Source: Alphaproteobacteria bacterium (lineage in GTDB: Bacteria > Pseudomonadota > Alphaproteobacteria > Reyranellales > Reyranellaceae). From it: a DNA stretch of 64,000 nucleotides. Shown in pieces: positions 49,176 to 57,234 of the stretch. Under the pieces are notes generated by a model. The model did no database searches. It was not told the origin of the DNA and saw nothing but the letters and a program-made list of their open reading frames with translations. Within the stretch, counting starts at the first letter, position 1, and each line of letters opens with the position of its first letter. The translations under genes were made by a program, and so were the position numbers. Where the stretch lies: NCBI GenBank assembly GCA_019635875.1, contig JAHBYP010000009.1, positions 174,224 to 238,223 of the forward strand, written 5' to 3'.

Positions 49176-50324
49176 TCACCGTTGTCCTGTGATGGTCCTG
49201 GGCGGACGGCGATCGAGCCGGTCGAGCGTTTCCGCGACCGCCCTCTGCGCTGCGTCGAGGGCGCCGGCGAGATAGCCCGGCGCCGTCGCGCTGGTCTCGC
49301 TGCCGGCCAGGGACAGGCGCGCGCGCCACGCGCCGGTGATCCAGGGGCCGTGCTGCGGCAGCGGATGCGCGCCGCCCTGCCGGTCAGCCGCGGTCGCCGT
49401 CAGCGGATCGGCCGTCCAGTCCGTCAACAGGGTCGCGCTGGGCCGGCCCGCCGTCTCGCCGAACAGGCGCGCGAGCTGATCGAGGCAGGCCCTCGTCAGC
49501 ACGGCGCTGCCCGCCGCGGCGCGCCGCTCGAATTCGACGCCGATGAAACCGAACAGCGCCGCGGCGCCCGACGCGGTTGTCGCGTCGTGGATCTCGGCCA
49601 GCGGGCCGACCATGCTTTGCGCCATGCCCGACAGGCCGGCCTCGCGCCAGAACGGCCGATCATAGAGCGCGAAGAACTTCGCGTGCGGCGCCATCCATGT
49701 CGCGGTGTCGCGCCAGCGCTGTCGAATGGCGGGCGCGACGTCGGGCTCGACGGCGATGGTGGCCGCGATCAGCCGCGGCGGCAGCGCCGCGATCACGTGA
49801 TCGGCGGCCAGAATCTCATCGCCTCCATCGTCACGGCGGATCGCGAGCACCGCACGCGCCGCCTCGAGGGAGATGCGCGTCACCCTCGCGCCGAGCTGGA
49901 TGCGGTCCTCGGGCAAGCCACGCGCCAGGGCGTGCACCAGCGCGCCGGTGCCGCCCACGAGTCGCATGGAGCGTGGCTCCTGCCGGAAGCCCGCGAAGCG
50001 CTGCGGTGGCCTGCCCGGCAGGCGCTCGACCAGCGCGTCTCCCTCGTCGTGTTGCGCAAAGGCCGCGAGGCCCAGCTCCGCCACCACGCGCGCCATCGCC
50101 AGGTGCAGATCGGGCCAGAACCAGGATGGCCCGAGGTCGAAGCCGTCGGCGCCAGCGCGCCCGCTGGCGTCAGCCGACAGGATGCGCCCGCCCAGCCGGC
50201 CGCGCGCCTCGATGATCCGGAAGCCTACTCCCGCCGCGTGCAGCAGCCGCGCGGCGTAGAGCCCGGCGAGGCCGCCGCCGATGATCGCGACCGGCACGTG
50301 GGCCGCTGGAGCGGAGCCGGTCAT
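49176..50324 (-). CDS. FAD-dependent amine oxidase family protein
   Basis: A 382-residue flavoprotein. The N-terminal Rossmann motif is VAIIGGGLAGLYAARLL followed by the second dinucleotide motif GRLGGRI, and a conserved VGGTGALVHALARGL strand-helix matches flavin monoamine oxidases. The C-terminal FAD-contact region is GAWRARLSLAGSETSATAPG, close to the usual G-x-E-x-(S/T)-x-x-x-x-G-Y. It probably oxidises an amine and releases peroxide, but the substrate is unknown. The ATG at 50324 lies one base after the MFS stop (TGAGATG), so the two are coupled. Length is slightly short for the family. Confidence 0.82.
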   Translation of the reverse strand: MTGSAPAAHVPVAIIGGGLAGLYAARLLHAAGVGFRIIEARGRLGGRILSADASGRAGADGFDLGPSWFWPDLHLAMARVVAELGLAAFAQHDEGDALVERLPGRPPQRFAGFRQEPRSMRLVGGTGALVHALARGLPEDRIQLGARVTRISLEAARAVLAIRRDDGGDEILAADHVIAALPPRLIAATIAVEPDVAPAIRQRWRDTATWMAPHAKFFALYDRPFWREAGLSGMAQSMVGPLAEIHDATTASGAAALFGFIGVEFERRAAAGSAVLTRACLDQLARLFGETAGRPSATLLTDWTADPLTATAADRQGGAHPLPQHGPWITGAWRARLSLAGSETSATAPGYLAGALDAAQRAVAETLDRLDRRPPRTITGQR

Positions 50325-50325
50325 C

Positions 50326-51552
50326 TCAGCTCGCGCCCGCGGCGCGACGCGACGAGGCGCCGAACACCAGCGCCGCGACGGCGAGCGCGAGCGGACCGAA
50401 CGACACCCACAGCACGGTGTCCCAGCCATACGCTGTGAGCAGGCCGCCCGAGGCGAAGGAGCCCAGCGCCATGGTGCCGAACACGATGAAGTCGTTGAGC
50501 GACTGCACCTTGGTCCGTTCCTCCGACCGATGGCATTCCAGCACCATCGAGGAGGCGCCGATGAAGCCGAAGTTCCAGCCCAGCCCGAGCAGCACCAGGC
50601 TCCACCAGAAATGCCCGACATCCTGGCCGAGCAGGCCCGCGACAGCGGCGGCGCCGGTCAGCGCCAGCCCGGCGGCGACCACGCGCGACGTGCCGAAGCG
50701 GGCGATCAGGTGACCGGTGAAGAAGCTCGGCGCGTACATCGCGATGACATGCCATTGGATGCCGAGATTGGCCGATTCCTGCGACAGGCCGCACAGCCGC
50801 ATCGCCAGCGGCGCGGCGGTCATCAGGAAGTTCATCAGCAGGTAGGAGACGACGCCGCAGATCACCGCGACGAGGAAGCGCCGCTGGCGCGCGATGACGC
50901 CCAGCGGCCGTCCGCCGGCGATCTCCTCGGCGCTGGGCATCGGCAGCCGCACGCCCAGCAGGATGATGGCGCACAGCGCCGCCACGCCCGCCTGCGCCAG
51001 GAAGGTTGCCGCGAAGAGGTGCGGCAGCCACAGGTTCATGGTGTACGTCACCAGCTGCGGGCCGATCACGCCGGCGAAGACGCCGCCGGCCATGACCAGC
51101 GAGAGGGCACGTGCGCGCCGCGCCGCCGGCACGCCATCGGCCGCGGCGAAGCGGAACGACAGCACGACCGCGGCGTAGGCGCCGCCGAAGAAGGTGCCGA
51201 GGCAGAACAGCCAGAAGGAGCCCAGCACCACGGCCAGCGCCGAGAGCAGGCCAACCAGCACGCCGCACGCCGTCCCGGCCAGGAAGGCGGCGCGGCGCCC
51301 GTGCCGACGGGCGATGGCGCCCGCCGGCAGGGTGCAGGCCGCCATGCCGACGACGAAGACGGAGATCGGCAGGGTCGCCAGCGCCTTGTCGGGCGCCAGC
51401 GCGTTGCCGACGATGGCGCCGGTGGCATAGACCACCGTCGAGTTCGCGCCGGCCAGCGCCTGCGCGATGGCAAGCCGGGCGACGTTGCCCGAAGCGTGTT
51501 GCGCCGTCATCGCGGAATGAAGGGCCGCCGAAGCGGTTGCTGCTTGGGACAT
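50326..51552 (-). CDS. MFS transporter
   Basis: A 408-residue inner-membrane protein with twelve predicted membrane segments and the MFS cytoplasmic loop motif after the second segment (GAIARRHGRRAAFLAG). The halves are joined by a loop near residue 205 (GGRPLGVIARQRR). Substrate unknown; the neighbouring amine oxidase and monooxygenase suggest an organic amine or aromatic compound. It is the first gene of the MFS-oxidase-monooxygenase run and is divergent from the AraC-type regulator across a 185-base region with an operator-like palindrome. Confidence 0.88.
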   Translation of the reverse strand: MSQAATASAALHSAMTAQHASGNVARLAIAQALAGANSTVVYATGAIVGNALAPDKALATLPISVFVVGMAACTLPAGAIARRHGRRAAFLAGTACGVLVGLLSALAVVLGSFWLFCLGTFFGGAYAAVVLSFRFAAADGVPAARRARALSLVMAGGVFAGVIGPQLVTYTMNLWLPHLFAATFLAQAGVAALCAIILLGVRLPMPSAEEIAGGRPLGVIARQRRFLVAVICGVVSYLLMNFLMTAAPLAMRLCGLSQESANLGIQWHVIAMYAPSFFTGHLIARFGTSRVVAAGLALTGAAAVAGLLGQDVGHFWWSLVLLGLGWNFGFIGASSMVLECHRSEERTKVQSLNDFIVFGTMALGSFASGGLLTAYGWDTVLWVSFGPLALAVAALVFGASSRRAAGAS

Positions 51553-51678
51553 GGCATTGGTTCGGGACGGCGCGGCGGCGGGAGCCTGGCTGCATCAAGG
51601 GGGCGATGTGCGAGCGGCGCCGATGACAGGCGTCAATCCGGCACAGTCGATTGGCCTCTGCATATCGACTTCCGGCCT

Positions 51679-51740
51679 GGCTGTCTTTCGATGGACAGCC
51701 ACGCTATATAGAATAAACGACAACTGGAGCTCGTGCCATG
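51679..51740 (+). promoter_or_regulatory. AraC promoter/operator region (site A), partly duplicated at 57235
   Basis: The gap between the divergent MFS and AraC genes contains the perfect inverted repeat GGCTGTC ... GACAGCC (51679-51685, 51694-51700). It also has the block CTTTCGA-N15-TATAGAATAA ending 21 bases before the AraC ATG. This block, and parts of the stretch down to the ATG, recur with the same spacing at 57235-57293. It is probably the regulator's own promoter and binding site. GGAG precedes the ATG. Confidence 0.5.
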
Positions 51741-52574
51741 CGATGGGAGACGATCGCTCAGTCGCCGGGGCTGAAGCCGCCTCGGCCCATGACCGTGCGC
51801 GCGGAGTCGATCCGGGCGCGCCATCGCTTTTCGGAGCACGCCCATCCCTGGCACCAGATGGCCTACGCGATTTCCGGGGTGCTGACGGTCGCCGTCGAGG
51901 GCCAGTCGCTGGTGATCTCGCCCGAGCAGGCGGTGTGGTTGCCGACGGGCCTGCAGCATCGCGTCGGCTCGTTGTTCGGCGCGGAGTTCCGCAGCCTGTG
52001 GATCGCCGACGAGGCCGGCCGCGAGCTTCCCGCGAGCCCGACCGTGTTCGGCGTCTCGCCGCTGCTGCGCGCGCTGATCGTCGAGGCCGCCGGGATCGAG
52101 GGCCAGAAGGACTACGACGGCTACGCCGGCCGCGTGACGGATCTGATCCTCGACCAGCTGCGCCGCGCGCCGCCGCTGGCCGGTGCCCTGCCGTGGCCGC
52201 GCAATGCATCGCTCGGCAAGCTCTGCGAGACGCTTTACGCCGACCCGGCCGACCCGCGCGGTCCCGATGCCTGGGGCCGCGAGCTCGGCATGTCGGCGCG
52301 CACCCTGGCGCGCCGCTTCGAGGCGGAACTGGGCATGAGCCTGCGTTCCTGGCGGCGGCGCCTGCGGCTGTTCAAGTCGATCGAGCTGATGGGCGGCGGC
52401 CTGAGCGTGACGCAGGCGGCGATGGATCTCGGCTACGGCTCGACATCGGCCTTCATCTACGCCTTCCGCAGCGACATGGGCTGCAGCCCCCAGGCCTACA
52501 TGCGCGGCGAAGGCGCCGACCGTCGGCCTCGCGCCCGGTCTGGGCGCGCCGGCGTCTCGCTGGCCTCTCCATGA
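51738..52574 (+). CDS. AraC family transcriptional regulator with N-terminal cupin
   Basis: A 278-residue DNA-binding protein. The N-terminal cupin sensor domain (HRFSEHAHPWHQMAYAISGV, VWLPTGLQHRVGSL) should bind a small ligand. The C-terminal domain has two helix-turn-helix units (MSARTLARRFEAELGMSLRS and LSVTQAAMDLGYGSTSAFIY) and the AraC signature ending FRSDMGCSPQAYMR. It is divergent from the MFS operon and is the only regulator in the accessory block, so it is the natural candidate to control both the MFS arm and the TPR/cupin/SDR/selenoprotein arm. Confidence 0.9.
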   Translation: MRWETIAQSPGLKPPRPMTVRAESIRARHRFSEHAHPWHQMAYAISGVLTVAVEGQSLVISPEQAVWLPTGLQHRVGSLFGAEFRSLWIADEAGRELPASPTVFGVSPLLRALIVEAAGIEGQKDYDGYAGRVTDLILDQLRRAPPLAGALPWPRNASLGKLCETLYADPADPRGPDAWGRELGMSARTLARRFEAELGMSLRSWRRRLRLFKSIELMGGGLSVTQAAMDLGYGSTSAFIYAFRSDMGCSPQAYMRGEGADRRPRARSGRAGVSLASP

Positions 52575-52592
52575 TGCCAGCGAGACGCCGGC
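52548..52592. repeat. Palindromic repeat overlapping the AraC 3' end
   Basis: Perfect 17-base arms (52548-52564 and 52576-52592) flank an 11-base loop that contains the AraC stop codon. The right flank GCCGGCGGTCCCAGGAA is shared with the repeat at 833-879. Located between convergent genes, it may terminate transcription in both directions, though T-runs are missing. Confidence 0.6.
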
Positions 52593-52608
52593 GGTCCCAG
52601 GAAAGCGC

Positions 52609-53379
52609 TTAACGCTTGGCGAGCAACGCGCCGATGGCCATGCTGAACCCCGTGCCGATCAGCAGCGTGCAGACGAGTCCCTTCAGCAGCGTCGGCGACA
52701 GCGGCGACGGATGGCGCGCCGTGTAGTGTGTCACGACAAACACCACAGGCAGCGCTTCCAGCGCGAGCTGCAGGGAGAGCAGCGAGAATTCGCCGGAAGG
52801 CACGACGATCAGCAGGCGCAGCGACGTGCCGAGACCGAAGATCAGCAGCAGCGATTCCTGGATGCGCGCCAGCGACATCGGCTGCCGATAGAGCAGGTAG
52901 ACCAAAGGCGGCCCGGGCGCCGAGAACATGCCGGCCATGAGACCGGCCACGCCGCCGGTGAAGGCGAAGACCGCGGGAGACGACGGCGACGGCAGCGATT
53001 GCGCGGTACGCCACAGCGACAGCGCGCATCCCGCGATGCTCGCGCCGAGAACAAGGCGCAGGACCTGATAGGCCGATCCGGCGAGCCAACTGAGCAGCAG
53101 CGTTCCGGCGATGATGCCGACCGCGCACGTGACGAGGGTCGGCATGATCACCGGCTCGACGCGGAAAGCCTTGCGACGGTAGAGGAAGGTCCATGCGGTG
53201 CTGAACGAGATGATCGTCGATGCGTTCACCGCGTCGGTCAGCGGCACCAGGTTGGTGGCGCCGATCAGGCCGAGAAGGATCAGCGTCAGCGCGAAGCCGG
53301 TGAGGGACTGCGCATAGACGCCCATCGCGACGAAGAGCAGGAAGGCCGCATGCGTCCCGAGCTGTGCCCACAATTCCAT
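52609..53379 (-). CDS. TauE/SafE family permease, second copy
   Basis: A 256-residue membrane protein with about eight segments, diverged from the TauE/SafE protein at 69-821. The N-terminal segments (FLLFVAMGVYAQSLTGFALT) and the central FTGGVAGLMAGMFSAPGPPL (a conserved Gly/Pro turn) fit the family. The ATG at 53379 has GGAG seven bases upstream; a GTG directly before it is an alternative. It is downstream of the GrdB-like gene on the same strand but separated from it by a 125-base repeat element, so it may be expressed separately. The family handles sulfite and organosulfur anions. Confidence 0.85.
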   Translation of the reverse strand: MELWAQLGTHAAFLLFVAMGVYAQSLTGFALTLILLGLIGATNLVPLTDAVNASTIISFSTAWTFLYRRKAFRVEPVIMPTLVTCAVGIIAGTLLLSWLAGSAYQVLRLVLGASIAGCALSLWRTAQSLPSPSSPAVFAFTGGVAGLMAGMFSAPGPPLVYLLYRQPMSLARIQESLLLIFGLGTSLRLLIVVPSGEFSLLSLQLALEALPVVFVVTHYTARHPSPLSPTLLKGLVCTLLIGTGFSMAIGALLAKR

Positions 53380-53431
53380 CACGCAGCTCCGCGGTCCCTG
53401 TAGCGCAGCAAGAGTTGGCGCATGTGGATTT

Positions 53432-53556
53432 CCCTTCCCCCGGAGGGGAAGGTGGCGCGCGCAGCGCGACGGAAGGGGGATGTCTCAACGAAACGGGTGT
53501 CCGTCTTCGACATCCCCCTTCCGCCCTTCGGGCACCTTCCCCCTCCGGGGGAAGGC
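53432..53556. repeat. Long imperfect palindromic repeat, copy 1
   Basis: About 125 bases that read CTTCCCC(C)GGAGGGG near one end and the matching sequence at the other, with inner GGAAGGGGGATG/CATCCCCCTTCC arms; the whole can fold into one long hairpin. A second copy with the same arm sequences and a different centre lies at 63641-63758. It has no coding capacity that I trust. It resembles a miniature non-autonomous element. Confidence 0.75.
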
Positions 53557-53586
53557 AAGACCCGGGCAAATCGGCCAAATGCCGCT

Positions 53587-54435
53587 CTATCCTCCAGCCT
53601 TCGCCTTCTGGCGGCGCCGTTCTTCGCCGAGCGCCAGGAGGCGTTCGCGTTCGGCGGGATCGACGCGTCCGTATCGGGCGCGCCACTCGGGATCGCTTGC
53701 CTTCCAGCCGAAGGGCGCCTTGAGCGTCGTGCGCAGCGCGCTCGCATCGGCAAGCAAGCCGAGCGCCTGCCGGACGATCTTCTCCTGCATCACCCGATCC
53801 CAGGGATGGCCGCAGGGATTGCCCAGGGGGAAGTCGGTGAACAGGAATCTGGCAACGCCGCAATGCTCGACGACGTCCAGGGCCGAGCCGATGATCACGC
53901 TCGCAATGCCGTTCGCTTCGAGATGCCGGGCGACCAAACTCACGGTTTGGTGGCAGACCGGTCAAAGCGGACAGAGGACGGCACCATCGGCGCCGTCGTC
54001 ACGCAATCGCTGCAGGAGCCTCGGCGCGACATCCTCGGTCGTCCGGCGTTGGCTGTAGTCGGTCGGCACGCCATGGAAGCGCGGCGTCAGTCCGGCAAAC
54101 ACGCCCTCGCCCGCCAGCTTCGCGGCGATCTCGATGGGCAGGAACGATCCTCGATCCTCGGTGTGCGTCGAGTCCTTGTCCCACGCGAGGTCGGCGGTGT
54201 GCAGCGTCGCCGGCGCCGGGTCGATCGCGCCGGACCACAATTGCCGCTTGCCGTCGTGGTCGGGCGGATTGGCCGTCGTGATCAGCGCGAGCCGGCATTC
54301 GGCCAGCGGCTTCGCCAGCTTCGCGAAAGGCACATCGTCGTGCCGTGCCCAGACGTAGTCCTTGGCGTAGCCGAGCGCGCGGTAGTACTGCCGCGTGCGC
54401 TCCATGTAGGGCACGGGTTCGCCGGTATCGACCAT
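53587..54435 (-). CDS. GrdB-family reductase, candidate selenoprotein (in-frame TGA = Sec158)
   Basis: A 282-residue protein, read through one in-frame TGA at 53964-53962. The part before it (YYRALGYAKDYVWARHDDVP, LITTANPPDHDG) and after it (VCHQTVSLVARHLEANGIAS, LFTDFPLGNPCGHPWD) are both conserved parts of the glycine/sarcosine/betaine/proline reductase selenoprotein B family, so the gene is one unit. The TGA lies in C155-P-L-U158-P-V-C161, a CxxUxxC redox motif at the position where family members carry Sec or Cys. A SECIS-like stem-loop follows directly. No signal peptide. In clostridia GrdB cleaves amine-carbon bonds; the role in this genome is unknown. The ATG at 54435 is 15 bases after the SDR stop. 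Confidence 0.82.
53926..53964 (-). promoter_or_regulatory. Bacterial SECIS-like stem-loop after the in-frame TGA
   Basis: Directly after the TGA (53964-53962) the transcript folds: lower CCGG/CCGG helix (53961-53958 with 53929-53926), an internal loop, a perfect seven-pair upper stem ACCAAAC/GUUUGGU (53951-53945 with 53939-53933), and a five-base apical loop CGUGA. The apical loop begins 17 bases after the TGA and has G at its second position, meeting the known loose rules for bacterial SECIS elements (short G-containing loop, 16-37 bases away). It lies within the coding frame, as bacterial SECIS elements do. Confidence 0.65.
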
Positions 54436-54450
54436 CTGGATCCTCGTGGT

Positions 54451-55191
54451 TCAGAGCTCGGCGCGGCCGCCATCCACCACGATCTCCGCGCCGAGCATGT
54501 AGCTCGAGGCGTCGCTCGCGAGGAAAAGCGCTGCCGCCGCGATGTCGTCGGGCTGCCCCATCCGGCCGACCGGAACCTGGGCCGCAACGCGTTGCCTGTA
54601 GGCGCGGAACTCCTCGTCGCTCTGTCCGCGACGATGGATCGGCGTCTCGATCGAACCGGGCGACACGGCGTTCACGCGGATCCTGCGGCCCAGCAGCTCC
54701 GCCGACAGGGTTCGCGCCAGCGACCGCACGGCGGCCTTGGACGCCGACAGCAGCGATCGTCCCGGCGTGCCCACCTGGTTGAGCCACGACGTGTTGAGCA
54801 CGATCGAGCCGCCGTCCCGCAGGATCGGCAGGACCGCCTGCACCGTGAAGAAGACGCCCTTGAAGTTTACGTTCATCAACTCGTCGAAGGCCGCCTCGTC
54901 GGTCGTCTCGATCGGCGTCGCATAGGCGACACCCGAATTGGCGAAGACGATGTCGAGCGCTCCGAAGGCGGTCTTGAGCTCGTGCGCCATGCGCTGCAGC
55001 TCGGCGCGACGGCGCACGTCTGCCTCGATGGCGACGGCGCCGTCTCCCAGCTCGAGCCGCGCCTGCTCGAGGCGCTGGCGATCCCGGCCGGTGATGGCGA
55101 TCCTCGCACCGTTCTTCAGGAACAGCCGCGCCGTGGCGAAGCCGATGCCGCTGGTTCCGCCGGTGATCAGCGCCGTCTTTCCCTGCAACAT
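54451..55191 (-). CDS. SDR-family protein lacking the catalytic tyrosine
   Basis: A 246-residue classical short-chain dehydrogenase fold. The cofactor loop is TGGTSGIG (residues 10-17), NSGVA follows, the catalytic Asn is N109 in NVNFKG, Ser is S135 and Lys is K152. But the position four before the lysine is leucine (L148, in RSLLSASKAAV), where active enzymes have tyrosine. The rest of the C-terminus, including NAVSPGSIETPIH, is intact. It may be catalytically dead, use another residue, or act as a binding protein. Its ATG overlaps the stop of the cupin gene by one base (TGATG). Without the tyrosine change I would have called it an oxidoreductase with certainty. Confidence 0.88.
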   Translation of the reverse strand: MLQGKTALITGGTSGIGFATARLFLKNGARIAITGRDRQRLEQARLELGDGAVAIEADVRRRAELQRMAHELKTAFGALDIVFANSGVAYATPIETTDEAAFDELMNVNFKGVFFTVQAVLPILRDGGSIVLNTSWLNQVGTPGRSLLSASKAAVRSLARTLSAELLGRRIRVNAVSPGSIETPIHRRGQSDEEFRAYRQRVAAQVPVGRMGQPDDIAAAALFLASDASSYMLGAEIVVDGGRAEL

Positions 55192-55868
55192 CACGAAGCC
55201 CCGCCGCGAATCGTCAGAAGATGGCCGGTCTTGATCCAGAGCCTGCAGCCCTGCGGGCCCGCTTTGGCCTGCAGCACGCTGCCGGTCGGCAGCCGCAACC
55301 ACGACAGGGGCTCGAAGCTTTCGCCGGCCTGATCGAAACCGCCTTCCAGCACCAGCAGCTCGGCGCCGCCCGGCAGGTCCAGTGCGATCTCCGCACCCGG
55401 ACTCCACCGCTCCAGGCGGACGTCTTCATCGTCGTCGTGGAACAGCGTCAGCTGCTCGACACCGGGCCGGCCCGCGGCGGCTGCGTAGGCCATGCCGGCA
55501 GTCTTCAGCCTGACCTCCTTTCGATCCGCCGGATCGAACTGCCAGAGCTTGACGAAGATCACGCAGCCGCCGGCCGAACCCGGCGTATGGCGCGATGTCG
55601 GCGGATTGCGGATATAGCTGCCGGCCGGATAGTCGCCGTGCTCGTCCTGGAAGACTCCCTCGAGCACCAGGAACTCTTCGCCACCGCCATGCGTATGGGG
55701 CGAGAAATGGCTGCCCTGCGCGTAGCGCACGATGGTGGTGGCGCGCGCGACCTCCGCGCCGATGCGATCCAGCATGCGCCGCTCGACGCCGGCCATCGGC
55801 GAGGACACCCATGGCATGCGCGCGGCGTGCATGGCGACGCGGCGGGAGAAGTCGGCGTTGATCTCCAT
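55191..55868 (-). CDS. ChrR-like double cupin protein
   Basis: A 225-residue protein with two ChrR-type cupin domains. The first (about residues 30-115) has the metal motif HFSPHTHGGGEEFLVLEG followed by GDYPAGSYIRNPPTSRHTPG. The second (about 140-220) has EIALDLPGGAELLVLEGGFD but has lost most metal-binding histidines. In ChrR this cupin is the C-terminal half of an anti-sigma factor that responds to singlet oxygen; here the zinc-binding anti-sigma part is missing, so it is more likely a small-molecule or metal-dependent enzyme or sensor. Coupled to the SDR by a one-base overlap and nine bases after the TPR gene. Confidence 0.8.
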   Translation of the reverse strand: MEINADFSRRVAMHAARMPWVSSPMAGVERRMLDRIGAEVARATTIVRYAQGSHFSPHTHGGGEEFLVLEGVFQDEHGDYPAGSYIRNPPTSRHTPGSAGGCVIFVKLWQFDPADRKEVRLKTAGMAYAAAAGRPGVEQLTLFHDDDEDVRLERWSPGAEIALDLPGGAELLVLEGGFDQAGESFEPLSWLRLPTGSVLQAKAGPQGCRLWIKTGHLLTIRGGAS

Positions 55869-55877
55869 GCGGCCCGC

Positions 55878-57188
55878 TCAGCCGACCGAGGCGAGCCAGC
55901 GCCGGTCGCGCGCCGATGGGCGATGGGCGAGCCGTTGCGCCAGCAGCTCCTTCGCCGCCGCGTTGCGCCCGGCGCGCATGCAGGCCACGAGATAGGTGTC
56001 CTCGAACAGCTCGCGCTGGGCGTGACTGCCGCCGACGCGCACCACCTCCGCAATCATCGGCCCGATCAGGTCGGCGGCCGCCGCGTAGTCGCCGCCGGCG
56101 AAGGCGACGATGCCCTCGCCCAGCGCCGGCACCACCTCGCCATGCGGCAGGCGGCCGCTCGCCAGGCGCTCGCGGATCTCGGCGATGCGTTGCTTGGCCG
56201 CTGCCGTGTCGCCGGTCGCGGCGTCCGCCAGCACGGCATGCAGATCGGCAAAATGCATCCCGGCGCGCGGGAAGGCCTGCCGGGCGTATTCGGCGACTTC
56301 GCGCCAGTCCTCATCCATCGGCCCCGCCTCGCCGTAGATTTGCCTGCGCCAGAGATAGGCGGCCGGGTCGGCGAGCTTGATGACCGGCGGCGCGTGCACG
56401 GCGGCCAGACGGACCGCATCGGCATAGACCTCGTGCGCCCGGGCAGGGTTCTCGCGGTCCAGCTCGAACAGCGCCTGGTGCCACGACAGGTGGCCGTGGA
56501 GCTGGCTGCGCCGATCGTACTGCGGCAGCCATCCGGCAAGGAATGTTGCGCCGGCCTCCGCATTGCCCACCTCGTGGTAGCCGTGTGCGAGCGCGTGCGC
56601 GCCCCAGGCATTGCGCGGGTTGAGCGACAGGGAGCGTTCGACCTCGGCGATGCCGGCGACGACATCGCCGCTCTCGATACGGGCCCAGCCGTGAAAGGTC
56701 AGGAAGTACCAGTCCTCGCCCCAATGCGGGGCGATGCGATCGAGGATCGCCAGCTCGGCGGCGCGGTGATCGCGGCGGCCGCTGAAGCCGAGCAGGCCGA
56801 ACACGCCCAGCGCCAGGGACAGCGGCAACGCGTCGCGCGGGTATTCCGCCAGGTGCGCGTCAAGCAGCGCCAGCGCCTTCGCTCCCGCGCCTTCGACGGC
56901 AGAGGCGATGATGTCGACATGACGCGCCTCGCGTGGTGTCAACCGCTCGCTCAGCGCTCGCGCCGCCGCAGCCTCTGCCTGGGCCTCGGGCATGCGCATG
57001 TAGAGCTGCAGCCAGCGCGCCTTGGCGATGCGCGCCAGGGCAAAGTCGGGGTCGGCGTGGAGCGCCGCATCGAGCGAGTCCGCCGCGCCGAAGCTGGCTG
57101 TCAGCATGCAGTCGACCGCGCGGCCGTAATGCCGTGCCGCCTCCTCTGACGCCGTCGTCAACGGATAGCCGAAACGGTCAGATGTCAC
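55878..57188 (-). CDS. TPR protein of the TTC38 family
   Basis: A 436-residue soluble protein of repeated helix pairs. The pattern of alternating Ala-rich helices and the motifs DPDFALARIAKARWLQLY, RNAWGAHALAHGYHEVGN and HLSWHQALFELDRENPARAH match the tetratricopeptide repeat protein 38 family, found in many bacteria and in animals, with no known enzyme activity. No signal peptide is present. It is the first gene of the TPR-cupin-SDR-selenoprotein run (spacings 9, -1 and 15), and a copy of the AraC promoter-like block lies 47 bases upstream. Confidence 0.78.
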   Translation of the reverse strand: MTSDRFGYPLTTASEEAARHYGRAVDCMLTASFGAADSLDAALHADPDFALARIAKARWLQLYMRMPEAQAEAAAARALSERLTPREARHVDIIASAVEGAGAKALALLDAHLAEYPRDALPLSLALGVFGLLGFSGRRDHRAAELAILDRIAPHWGEDWYFLTFHGWARIESGDVVAGIAEVERSLSLNPRNAWGAHALAHGYHEVGNAEAGATFLAGWLPQYDRRSQLHGHLSWHQALFELDRENPARAHEVYADAVRLAAVHAPPVIKLADPAAYLWRRQIYGEAGPMDEDWREVAEYARQAFPRAGMHFADLHAVLADAATGDTAAAKQRIAEIRERLASGRLPHGEVVPALGEGIVAFAGGDYAAAADLIGPMIAEVVRVGGSHAQRELFEDTYLVACMRAGRNAAAKELLAQRLAHRPSARDRRWLASVG

Positions 57189-57234
57189 GCGTCGCCTCCA
57201 TCTCCCTGGCAGCGACCATAGATCGGCGGCGCAC

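Noticed and set aside
53432..53556. Short repeats considered as a CRISPR array
   Set aside because: There are only inverted arms with one centre, not direct repeats with regular spacers, and no cas genes are near.
53587..53943. Separate 118-residue gene starting at GTG 53943, and a separate 157-residue gene at 53962-54435
   Set aside because: Both parts are in one frame, match successive parts of one family and are split only by a TGA at a known Sec/Cys position; a pseudogene is less likely because nothing else is broken.
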